From contig CM064428.1 of assembly GCA_032690845.1 (NCBI GenBank), positions 24,464,001-24,528,000 on the forward strand: DNA of 64,000 bases, read 5' to 3'. Under the pieces are notes generated by a model. It was not told the origin of the DNA and ran no database searches. It saw nothing but the letters and a program-made list of their open reading frames with translations. How positions within the stretch are numbered: position 1 is the first letter of the stretch; each line of letters begins with the position of its first letter. This document shows, one piece after another, positions 10,795 through 20,017 of this stretch. The position numbers and the translations under genes were made by a program. Source of the DNA: Eleusine coracana subsp. coracana (Eukaryota; Streptophyta; Magnoliopsida; Poales; Poaceae).

Positions 10795-12242
10795 AGCTAC
10801 CAGCTAGGGATGGATGATTCTCAACCATCCAATCTTGCTCTACAAGCTGATAAGCAAGAATCAAGCAAGAGCAAGAAAGGCAAGAAGAAGGCTGACACCA
10901 ATGAAGAAGAAGAAGATGATGATGAGGGTGACTTGACCGAGGACTTGGCTCTTCTCATAAAGAAAATGAAGATATTCAAAAACAAGTTTGCTTCCAAGTC
11001 CCAGGGCAAATGCTACAATTGTGGGTCAAAGAATCACTTTGTTCGTGAGTGCCCAAAGCCCAAGAAAGAAGCATTCAAGTCACAAGATTCAAGTGAAGAA
11101 GAAGAAGAAGACCCCAAAGCCAAGCAAAAGAAGAAGAGAGTCTTCAACAAAGACAAGTCCAAGGGCAAAGGCAAAGCCCAAGACTACAACAAGAAGTTCT
11201 CTCGCAAGGCCCTTGTAGGGGAGTAGACAAGCGACAACTCAAGTGATGAGTCCACCTCCTCAAGTGGTGAAGAAGTGGCTGGCCTAGCCATGATCAAGAC
11301 CACATCACCTCGTGCTCTCCTTCCTCCTCCCACATGCCTCATGGCTTCGAGCCAACTTGGAGAGAGTGAGGATGAGAGTAGTGATGACAGCAATGACGAG
11401 GAGCACACTTGTGCCGAGTTGTGGAGTATGCTTGAGCAAGCCCGCGACATCGCCATCAAGAAATCCAAAATGTTGGATGTCATTAGAAAAGAGTGTAAGT
11501 TGGCTAAGGACCGTGTTGGTGAGCTTGAGAGTGAGCTCAAGGACCTTGTCACATCTCATGAGGCCCTAAACAAGAGTTATGACAAACTCAAGGGTGATCA
11601 TGTAGAGCTTCATGAGAAGTACAAGGCCCTTGAGATCACTTATGAGGCCATCAATATTGAGAACCTTGCCTCTCCCTCCTCTAGTTCAGCAAAGAGTGAT
11701 GCTTCTACTATGTGTGATAAACTAACCACCTCGATTGAGGTTTCTTCTCTTGAGCCACTTGTTTTGAAGGAATATCACAAGCTCAAGGAAGAGAGGAAGA
11801 TGGTGATGGACAGATTTGAGAGGCTCACACGAGGTAGAGCCATCCACAAGGAGATCCTTGGTAGGAACCTTATGAACAACGTCTCCCACTGGGACTTGGC
11901 TCATATCCCGCCGCCATCGACATCATCGGGACGAGTGACTCCATTCCCGAATGGATCAAGCCCCTACTCGCCGACGACTATTATTGCGAGAGGTGTTGCA
12001 AGGATGGCCACGCCACCAAGGATTGTCCTAGGGTGAGAAGTTCCATTGCTTTACCTAATGCTAACTTGTTCCATGAGAACACCCACTTCAAGCTTTTTAG
12101 GAACAAGGATGGCAAGGTTAAAGCCAAGGCTTTGGGACCACCAAACAAGAGAAGAAAGGTCAAGAGCATATGGGTGCCTAAGTGCATTGTTGATCTTGAG
12201 AGATCGGCTACGAACAAGTGGGTGCCCAAGAACAAGACCTAG
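10795..12242 (+). pseudogene. gag of copia 1, with two zinc knuckles
   Basis: The frame is already open at 10795, so the N-terminus is cut off by the Athila insertion. A Lys/Glu-rich segment precedes the first CCHC knuckle (CYNCGSKNHFVREC, about 11011-11052). A second charged stretch, a TAG at 11224-11226, and a long heptad-like coiled-coil region (about 11400-11880, with VRKECKLAKDRVGELESEL-type repeats) follow in the same frame. A frameshift near 11910-11950 leads to a second CCHC knuckle (CERCCKDGHATKDC, about 11983-12024) and a basic tail with repeated WVPK motifs, ending at TAG 12240-12242. Gag would package the element RNA. Two knuckles separated by a coiled coil is unusual. Confidence 0.75.
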
Positions 12243-14260
12243 ATGGTGGTGGTGGTGGACCAAGCGCATTCATGAAGATCATGTGAAGTCCACCACAAGT
12301 GTCATGGACCTCAACGACCTATCTACTCATGAGGGAGGTAACCATGTTTGTTTTTGTTTTTGGTAGTTGTAGCGTGTTTTTCTTTCTCTTGCATTGCATG
12401 GTAATTAGGACTCCTTTGTGACTAGTATGCTTTGCATCCATGCATGTGTAAATAACTAAAAGAAAAACACATAAAAATTGTCAATGTCTAACCCACTCAA
12501 GATAGCTATAAGCAAGGGGGAGTGCTTAAGATGGTGGTTTGGCTTCTCTCAAGGCAAGGGTATGGCTTATAGTGAGTAAGCTTGAGAGGGGTTCAAACTT
12601 GACATTGTTAGGCTTCCTTTATGTCTTGTTTAATATTGCCTGCATTTACATGGCATGTTTACTTTCATTGCATATGTAAAATGCTTGTTGCATGCATCAT
12701 ATAGGAAATACAAAGGAGGCTTGTCACATTAGGAGATATTTGTGCCTCATGCTCTATATGAGATTACATCTCCACAAGTGTGACCAAACGAAAGGATTGT
12801 GCTTCATGCCCATTGAGCAAGCTCTTATGAACTCCGAGGTTAAATCTACTCGTGCGGTTCATGGACTAAGGCTCATATATACCCCTTTGGTTCTTATTTG
12901 CCTTGGTTCTTATTTGCTCGATCTTTCTTTTGGCATTTGCAAAAACTATGAGGTCATTGAGTGCCACTATTTGAAAATGAGTGTTTGAGAGTTCCCTCTA
13001 TATTCCAAGTGCGGTGTTTGTTTTTGTGTTTAACGAGGGCACTTGGAATTTGGAGAAATTTCCTTGACTCAGCAAATTTCTTGAAGTGACCATACGGTCT
13101 GGTCTTTAGACCGTATAGTCCGGTCATTGGCACTGGAAACAGTGCCTAGGGGGAGTCTGGTCGCAATGACCAGACAGAACGGTCCTAAAGATTGGACAGT
13201 CCGGTCTGCAGAAGACTAGCAGACCCTAAGGTGACCGGACAGTCCGGTGTAGAGACCGGACAGTCCGGTCAGTTCAGTTGATCGCGTGAAGTGCTTCCCG
13301 ATCTGTAACCGTTGATTCGATCCTTGATGAATCTCGGCCGTCCATGTGTCTTTTGACCTAGGTCAAAATTTGTAAGAGACTTTTGGTCTCATCTTCGTTT
13401 GGCCGTCGACGCCGAGAGCTTGGACTCGACACCATCACCGACATCACCGCCCAAGCCGCCATGCGCCTCCACCTCGCAGCAAGCTCACGCCGCCGCTGTA
13501 GCACCTTCCCCCACCCGCGAGCATGATTGTGACCACAGCGCCGCCTCTGCCACTCGCCGTCGCCACCTCTCCGCGCACAGCCGCAAGCCGCCGCCTCTCC
13601 ACCACGCGCTGCCGAACTACGACCTCGCTGCCACCAGGCACTATCACCAGCGTCACCGCCGCTCTCAACCCTTTCCCCACGCGCGCGCGCCGAGGCAGCT
13701 CCTTGCCGAGGTCCACCGTTCTAGGACAAGACTTGCCCCCCCCCCCTCCATTGCCGACAAGTTCCAAGTTTTGACCTTTCGGCGATCGGTCGCAAGATCT
13801 TTGATTCTCGGTGTTGAATATCTCCCCAGGGTATTGAGCCTATCTCCTTTTTCATCGAATTATGCCCTAATTATCAAGTAATTAGTTAATTGATGCAATT
13901 AGCGATAATTCCCATTATTAGTTGCATTAATTAATTAATTAGCTCAACCTAGATGCAATTAATTCCATGCCTATATGTTAATTGCATATCTAGGGTTTGT
14001 ATCCTTGTCTAGTCTACAGTTAGATTTATTTCCCATTATTTGACTGTACACTAGATGATTCGCACCAGCCACTTAGAGTCGATGATCACTATTGTTGCTT
14101 TGCATATTTGCCTAGTGATCATGTCCTTCATTCAGTGTTAGGGTTTCTATTGCGCATTCTCTCCTAGCGGTGCTTTGCTTATAGATTTATATAGGACTCT
14201 ATGCTTATCCTACCTTTACCTACGTGCCTGAAGTGACAGCAGTACAGTCAGCAGGCAGAC
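12243..14260. other. non-coding region between gag and env-like ORF of copia 1
   Basis: Contains an AAGCAAGGGGGAGTG segment at about 12513-12527 that looks like a secondary polypurine tract, a palindrome cluster (13088-13270) and a GC-rich Pro/Ser/His-coding stretch (13399-13881). A TA-rich piece with TTAATTAATTAATTAG near 13930 follows. The 160-codon frame at 13399 is low complexity and I do not regard it as a gene. There is no trace of pol. Confidence 0.6.
13088..13270. repeat. palindrome cluster of the GACCGGACAGTCCGGTC type (internal)
   Basis: At least six imperfect copies of a 17-bp dyad. The last two (13233-13270) are GACCGGACAGTCCGGTG and GACCGGACAGTCCGGTC, separated by TAGA, so their centres are 21 bp apart. 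Upstream copies are degenerate (for example GACCATACGGTCTGGTC). The same motif recurs in the copia 1 LTR at 17725-18003. Confidence 0.85.
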
Positions 14261-16603
14261 ATGGTAGGGTCAGGACAACATAAGGGCAAGGGGAAGATGC
14301 CAGAGAAGCCTAAGACCAAGAAGAGACCGAGACTGGATCCAGAGTTAGAGAGAGCCAGCAGGTTGGCTCAGCACTTGGACGCCATGGAGCAGTCACGCAG
14401 GACACCTGGCTCCCGTCTGAGGATCAGCCAGCCAGCTGAGGACCAGGGCTTGAGGAGGAGCACCAGGCAGAGGACTGCACCTCTAGCAGTTGGAGTTGTG
14501 CCACCACCGTGGCTGTAGTGTACTTCGGTTTCCCGTCAAGCGAGATCATCGAGAACTACGGACCAAGGATCCTCTAGGTAGCAGGAGGAGGAGTCCGAGG
14601 AGGAGACTAGAGAGGAGACCTCAAAGTCAGAGTCTAAGGAGCTGGTTGAGGAGGAGGAGTTAGAGGAGGATGCTGAGCAGATTGTCCCCTAGAGGATAGC
14701 TCACTGGGTAGGAGACCCAAGGTGCACCTGTGAGGTGTGCACGAGGAGACTGCAGAGCCTTGTACAGGCAGCCGAAGAGCCAGATATCCTTAAGGTTCCT
14801 GCCAAGGACCTTATGGTGCTTCGCTTGGTACACTTCGAGCAGTGGGTTCCAGTTCCCAGAGACCCTGCTGCTGGAGAGAGGTACTGGACTGGCCTCCAGA
14901 GGAGGATCGGTGAGGGTTTGAGATGTTACCTTGGCCTGAGAGGCAAAGACAGACTCTTCGTGCTGCAGCAGTACATGACGTACGAGGCCATGAGGAGGGC
15001 CACCGCCACAGAGATGGAGCAGTACTTCATGTACTTGCCAGGACTAGCAGAGCTAGTTACTGCTCCACACAGGTTTAGAGAGGACGTGGTGCTAGAGTTC
15101 TACGCCACACTGTGGGTTGCCAGAGACCGCTCAGAGTTCTGGTTCTTGTTCAGAGGGCAGCCACAGCATATGACTAGACAGGATCTGATCCATAACCTAG
15201 GACTTCTTTCGTCAGACTTCTTACTATACAGGAGTGCCTATGGTACACTTGAACCACCCCGCAGACCTCAGGGAGGGAAGATGCCGATAGATGAGATGGT
15301 GTCGATTGCCTTTCCACCACCTCACACACCAGACTTTGACAAAAGCCCTGCGAGACTCACTGCAGAGGCTAAGGTGGTCACCAGGACTATCATCCCTAGG
15401 TCAGGGTACAGAGAGGAGTTCACACTTCTCCATCAGTGGGCTGTAGCGGCTATTCTGAGGAGGTAGCTATTTGACTTGGCAGACCTTCTGATTGGAGAGA
15501 TGGAGGAGGTGATCTCTGAGAGGGTTGGAGGACGTCACTTGGTCTACGGGCCCTACATTTGCTATCTCTTGAGGAGGATGGGCCTAATGACGGAGGAGCA
15601 GTATGACGCTTTCCCTGAGGTGACCACCAGGTACTCACCTAGAGTCCCTAGGGGATCCCAGTCTACCTCCAGCCAGCATACAGGAGAGGAGGAGCAGGAG
15701 TCACCGGTACTACACGAGCAGGTAACTCAGCCAGAGACGGTGATTCCTGAGTCAGCCAGTACAGGAGCGCCTCCCCAGCTGATAGGTTCGCAGTCTAAGG
15801 ACACTGTCATAGTGACAGCACTTGCAGGACGCTTGGGTGAGTTTATACAGAGTGTGTCAGAGGACAGACGTCAGATGATGGAGTTGATCAGAGGACAGGC
15901 AGAGCTTTAGCGTCAGCAGATGGTTGTTGTCTCCGCTCTAGTGACTCAGATGACGGAGCTTTCTCAGAGGCAAGCCGGTCGGCAGCCAGGACCTTCAGTG
16001 ATTCCCTAGTTTCAGCTCTAGACTCAGCCAAGACCCTTTATTGCACTGATGATAGCACAGTCCAGCGGACTGTCACTCTTAGGGGTCTTACCGACAGGGG
16101 GAGTAGGATAGACTTTCTCTTCAGCACAGCTCTCTCTCGTGTCAGCCTTCTCTGTGTATGCGTTGTTTGTCTCACCTTCACACTCTTCTAGCTCGCAGAT
16201 GGCAGGACCCTCCAGTTCCCAGCACGTACCAGTCAAGAGTCTGTTCTCAGACATAGTCCACACTACTCGTGTAGACTCCCAGACCGCCCCAGAGACAGCT
16301 ACAGCTTTAGCTCCACCTCTTACTGCCACAGTTTCCACTCTTACTACTCAGGCAGTAGAGGATCTTGTCCGTGGAGGCTTCTCTCAGCAGGATGTGGCAC
16401 ACCTCATACTACTCCAGACTTCAGCTCAGGAGATTGCCACAGTCACTACAGTAGCATAGGACAGCGGGTCTGAGTCGCCTATAGAGCTTGGTTTCTTTGA
16501 CCAGCTGGATGCTCAGGCGGCACAGGCTCAGGGAGCATAGTAGGATCCACCTTAGGAGCAGAGCCCACAGAGGACATCGCTGCACCACTTTCTTCAACCA
16601 TGA
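14261..16603 (+). pseudogene. env-like / plant-transposon-protein ORF of copia 1, broken by 12 in-frame TAG codons
   Basis: One frame runs from ATG 14261 to TGA 16601-16603 (780 codons plus stop). The only interruptions are TAG at 14516, 14579, 14690, 15464, 15908, 16007, 16019, 16109, 16457, 16538, 16541 and 16553. The N-terminus is basic (KGKGKMPEKPKTKKRPRLD, nuclear-signal-like), followed by a Glu-rich stretch. A globular helical domain at about residues 150-460 (GERYWTGLQRRIGEGLRCYL, then FYATLWVARD, then QHMTRQDLIHNLGLL) resembles the uncharacterised plant retrotransposon ORF domain often annotated as putative plant transposon protein. The C-terminus is Gln/Ser-rich with one hydrophobic stretch around residues 600-645. 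Function is unknown; 'env-like' is a positional name. The upstream TGA in frame just before the ATG supports this start. Confidence 0.8.
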
Positions 16604-17241
16604 GCGCTTAGATGTCCATCTTTTCCCGCCATGTTGGCATTTTGGTGCTTGTTTCCAAAGGGGGAGAAGATACTAGGTCTAGGGAGAGTGGGAGTGTGAT
16701 CTTGTTACGATCGAGAGTAGCTTGTATCTAGGGGGAGCTACGAGGTTTTTGGGAGATAGACCATTTGGATCTTATTTTGAGGTGTTATTCGTTGTTCGTG
16801 GATTATGACGAGTCATGGTTCATTCGCTTGTGTTTGACTCATTTTGATCGCACTTGGTTTATTTCCTTTTCATATGCAGTGCTTGTATTTATTGATTATC
16901 TTATATGCCTGTGTATGATATCATGATGATGGATGCTTGTTCTTAATTCTTATGCATTTTCATGCTAACTTGTTGCATCTCATCATTTATAATTTGCATT
17001 GCATGTCATTATGCTTTCATTCAATATATTGTCATGGCATGCATGCATGTTTCATCTAGAGTATGCTCTTCTCTCTTTTCCTTATATCTCTAGATGTTAC
17101 TTGATTGAGCAGGACCTTATGCATTTCTCTCTTATATTGTCTTGGTTCCTCTCGATCTTTGTGTAGCTTGTTTTAGCCCGGTTATTCCTTAAAAGTTTAT
17201 TTTAAGTAGTGGTTGTCATCAATCACCAAAAAGGGGGAGAT
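16604..17241 (+). other. 3' untranslated region of copia 1, ending in a polypurine tract
   Basis: AT-rich, with GGGGGAG motifs at about 16659-16667 and 16731-16736 that look like internal polypurine tracts. The terminal tract AAAAAGGGGGAGAT (17228-17241) directly abuts the LTR start TGTAAGC and would prime plus-strand DNA synthesis. Confidence 0.7.
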
Positions 17242-17724
17242 TGTAAGCTTCATGACCATTGATGATTGGATCTCCGTGGTATGGATGTTTTGGTGATAGA
17301 TGACAACTATGAAATTATGGGCTAACATTGACACGAGTGTTGTCTATGTAGGAATCATCTCTTAACTCTATTGCAAATTATATGGATGATGGTGTCCTTG
17401 GCGATTGATGACAATGACCGCAAGCATGGAGGCTTGTGAACTTGATGGAGTCCAAGGGTTGATGGAGATGGATCAAAGCGGAGAACAAGCTATGGTGCAA
17501 GTGTTTGGTGCATTTTAGTAGTTGTTAGGGCTTTGAGTCCATAGGAAAAACTGAACTATCAAGGGGGTCTAGGTCATTCTCTTAGGTCATGTCTAGTCAG
17601 TGATGTGCAAGGTTGCTCGGTGAAATCACAGGCACTAGGTGACAGTGGAGAAGCCAAATAGCTGTTCGAAGAAGCCGGGAAACCAAGTCAAGCGAGGACG
17701 ACGAGTTTCAGCTTCTGGACATAG

Positions 17725-18003
17725 AGACCGGACAGATGGGTTAGTGGAGACCGGACAGTACGGTCACTATTTGGAGATTGTCTCGGACTTAGCGCAAAGA
17801 AGCAGGGTACAGGGACGACAGAAGAGGTGCATTTTGTGGAGGCTCCTGGAGTGGAGAGAGAAAGTGGACCGGATGGTCCGGTCCAGTGACCGGACAGTCC
17901 GATCACTACAGGAGGAAGCAGCGGACAGAGAGCAACGGCTCTGGAGAAGCCATCCGGTGGAGACCGGACTGTTCGGTCTGGACAGTGACCGGACTGTCCG
18001 GTC
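17725..18003. repeat. palindrome cluster of the GACCGGAC(A/T)GTCCGGTC type in the copia 1 LTR
   Basis: About six copies, including GACCGGATGGTCCGGTC and GACCGGACAGTCCGATC separated by CAGT (17873-17910; 21 bp between centres). A second pair, GACCGGACTGTTCGGTC and GACCGGACTGTCCGGTC, is separated by 8 bp (17962-18003). Arms are 7-8 bp with a single central A/T. Confidence 0.85.
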
Positions 18004-18057
18004 AGTACTTCCAGAGAGGCTGTTTCATGGAGCAACGACTAGTTTAAGGTTGGGAGC

Positions 18058-18066
18058 CTATATAAC
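18058..18066 (+). promoter_or_regulatory. LTR TATA box, copia 1
   Basis: CTATATAAC about 55 bp downstream of the last palindrome; likely the core promoter of the LTR. Inferred from sequence only. Confidence 0.5.
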
Positions 18067-18868
18067 TTTGTTGCTGGGGTCTTTGTGACCACTCTTGGCT
18101 AGTGGAATACCTGAGAACATTTGGTAAGGTACAAGAGGAAAAGAGGAGAGCACTAGAAGAGGATATTGGATATCTTGAGAGTGCTAGTTTGAGTAACAAG
18201 GAGCTACCTTGCACATCTAAGGGTAGGGTGTCCTTGAGGGTGTGACCTAGGTTGTTACTCTTGGTCTATGGTGAGACCTAGACCGGTTAGGTGTCGATGA
18301 TCGAGCCTATCATGATTGGCTGTGAAGGCCATCACAAGTTTGTACATGGTTTTGAGCTTGCCGTTGGAAGGGGCATCAATAGTGAGCGCCTGTGCCGGCT
18401 CGGGGAGTACGGCAAGTTCTCGAAGGAGGCGAGCTTGTGCTTTGTGCAGCGGTGACGCACACCGTGTCTTCACTCGAGGAGTGATTGCGGGCTCGTGGGC
18501 GAGAACTCCACTTGGTGGCGGGAGGGACCGGAACTCTGGCGGGAGTGATCCAAGAGGAGTAGGGGAAGGCGCCATCCTTCCGAGACCTCGGGAAAAAATC
18601 ATGAGCATTACTTGACCCTCTCTTTACTATTCCGCAATTGTGTGCTCTAGTGATAGGGTAACTTGTGGCTTGCATAGGCTAGTGTGAATAGCTTCCGTGC
18701 ATTGCTTTGCATCATGAACACTAGCATGTGTAGGGTCTTGGCCTACTAGAATTGTTTAGGTTGCAATGATTCATTAGGTTTGAGAAGCGTGAAACTGAAG
18801 TTTTCAGATTCGTGGTCGGCTACCGATTCACCCCCCCCCCTCTCGGTAGGCCTTCAGTCCTTAAATCA

Positions 18869-20017
18869 TGTCAAGTTGTGATGAATGACCTGAGTCAAAT
18901 GCAGAGTGTGCATGCTCAAGTTGCCAGTCGGCTTGAGAGTGCCCTCAAGGAGATCGATGAATTCAAAGCTAGGCCAACTCTTTTGGGTGCATGTCAGAAG
19001 TGCCCCAAGCTCACAAGTGAGTTGGAAGCTCAAACCCTCAAAGTCAAAGAGCTTGAGTCCAAGCTGCTTATTGAGACTCGCTCTAAGGTCCTTCCACCAC
19101 CTTGTGAGGTGTGTGTCTCTCTTAAGGACAAGCTTGTAATCACTAGGGAGGAAAACAAAGTCCTAGTCCAAGAAATGACTATCTTGTTTCTAGGCTTCAA
19201 TGAATCTTAGTGAGTGAGGAGAAAATTAAGAGTGACCTAGCAAGAGTCAAAGAGAGTGCTAGTAGGTCAACCTACAACTTGGGTTTGGGATTTGAGAGGG
19301 TTGACAAAGAGAGTGAAAATGTGGGTAAGTTTGTGCCTAGCACTAGCTACAAGGATGAGGAACAATCCATCATACCCACTGACACATACTATCCACCAAA
19401 CCCCAAACCTTCCTTCAACCCAAAGCAAATAGAGAAGCCAAAACTCAAACCTCCTATGCAAACATAGCCTAAACATGAGAGTGTCTACATTTGCATGTTC
19501 TGTGGGCGTAAGGGTCACTTGGATGAGTACTGTTATAGGCGTAAGATGATTGAGAGGATGCAAGCTGAGTTGACTAGGAATGTGCATCATTATGATTTTG
19601 ATGGTTTTCAGCCTTGCTCTTTTTCTCGTGCCTATCGTGGACAGGGTCATCCCTCATATGGCTTTGATTCACGAAACAAAGGCTTTGCGCAGCAGCGCTT
19701 TGGCACCCCATGTTTTCCCCATCATGGTGAGTGTCACTCGCGTGGATTTGGTTTTCACACGGATGATTTCTATCCTCACAACCCAAGGTTTGAGTCAAGA
19801 CGCTTTGACAGGCCACGCTTTCCCCATCGTGATTCTCATCCCATGCGCTCAAATGATAATGTGCAAAGAACTGTGATGACTACTATCGGTCGTATGGTTA
19901 AGTGCTGGATTCCCAAATGCTTTTTGACTAACCCCAGCACTGAGCCATCGACTTTTCCTTCTCATTCTTTGTAGGCAGCAGTTGGAGGCTTGGAGAACAA
20001 ATGGTTGATGGACTCCG
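18869..20017 (+). pseudogene. gag and start of protease of copia 2
   Basis: A coiled-coil region (VASRLESALKEIDEFKAR, then LTSELEAQTLKVKELESKL) is followed by a frameshift near 19170-19200 with TGA 19201. Then comes the conserved SEEKIKSDLARVKES segment, TAG at 19465, a CCHC zinc knuckle (CMFCGRKGHLDEYC), and a long Arg/Phe/His/Gly-rich tail that carries a diverged repeat of about 35-40 residues with FxxxRFxxPxFPH. TAG is at 19972, after which the frame continues to WLMDS, the beginning of the copia protease, where the chromovirus inserted. Gag makes the capsid; this copy is inactive. Confidence 0.82.

Larger units (their letters stand above)
10795..18868 (+). mobile_element. SIRE-type Ty1/copia derivative (copia 1): gag, env-like ORF and 3' LTR, no pol
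   Basis: After the Athila LTR ends, a copia-type gag with zinc knuckles is open in frame. It is followed by about 2 kb of non-coding DNA with palindromes, an env-like ORF, a polypurine tract (AAAAAGGGGGAGAT) and a 1.63-kb LTR. That order, with an ORF between gag-pol and the 3' LTR, is the SIRE/Maximus layout, but no protease, integrase, RT or RNase H is present. The 5' LTR and gag start must lie left of the window, beyond the nested Athila and Tat insertions. The right flank from 18869 is the gag of copia 2. Confidence 0.75.
17242..18868 (+). repeat. 3' LTR of copia 1 (about 1.63 kb)
   Basis: Starts TGTAAGCTTC right after the polypurine tract and ends ..CCTTAAATCA. A C-rich ATTCACCCCCCCCCCTCTCGG segment lies about 30 bp before the end, as is common near the 3' end of SIRE-type grass LTRs. 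A TATA-like CTATATAAC is at 18058-18066. Palindromes lie in the U3 part, 50-330 bp upstream of the TATA. A candidate host TSD is TGTCA at 18869-18873; the partner copy is outside the window. Confidence 0.75.

Noticed and set aside
10810..11226. Glu/Lys-rich 138-codon frame as a separate nuclear protein gene
   Set aside because: It is in frame upstream to the Athila junction and downstream past a TAG, and carries a gag zinc knuckle; it is part of copia 1 gag.
13088..13270. CCGGAC dyads as bacterial-type operator sites
   Set aside because: The surrounding sequence is plainly a plant copia element; no basis for a bacterial regulator.
13399..13881. 160-codon Pro/Ser/His/Ala-rich frame in copia 1
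   Set aside because: Low complexity, competing frames on the other strand, no motif; likely non-coding GC-rich DNA before the env-like ORF.
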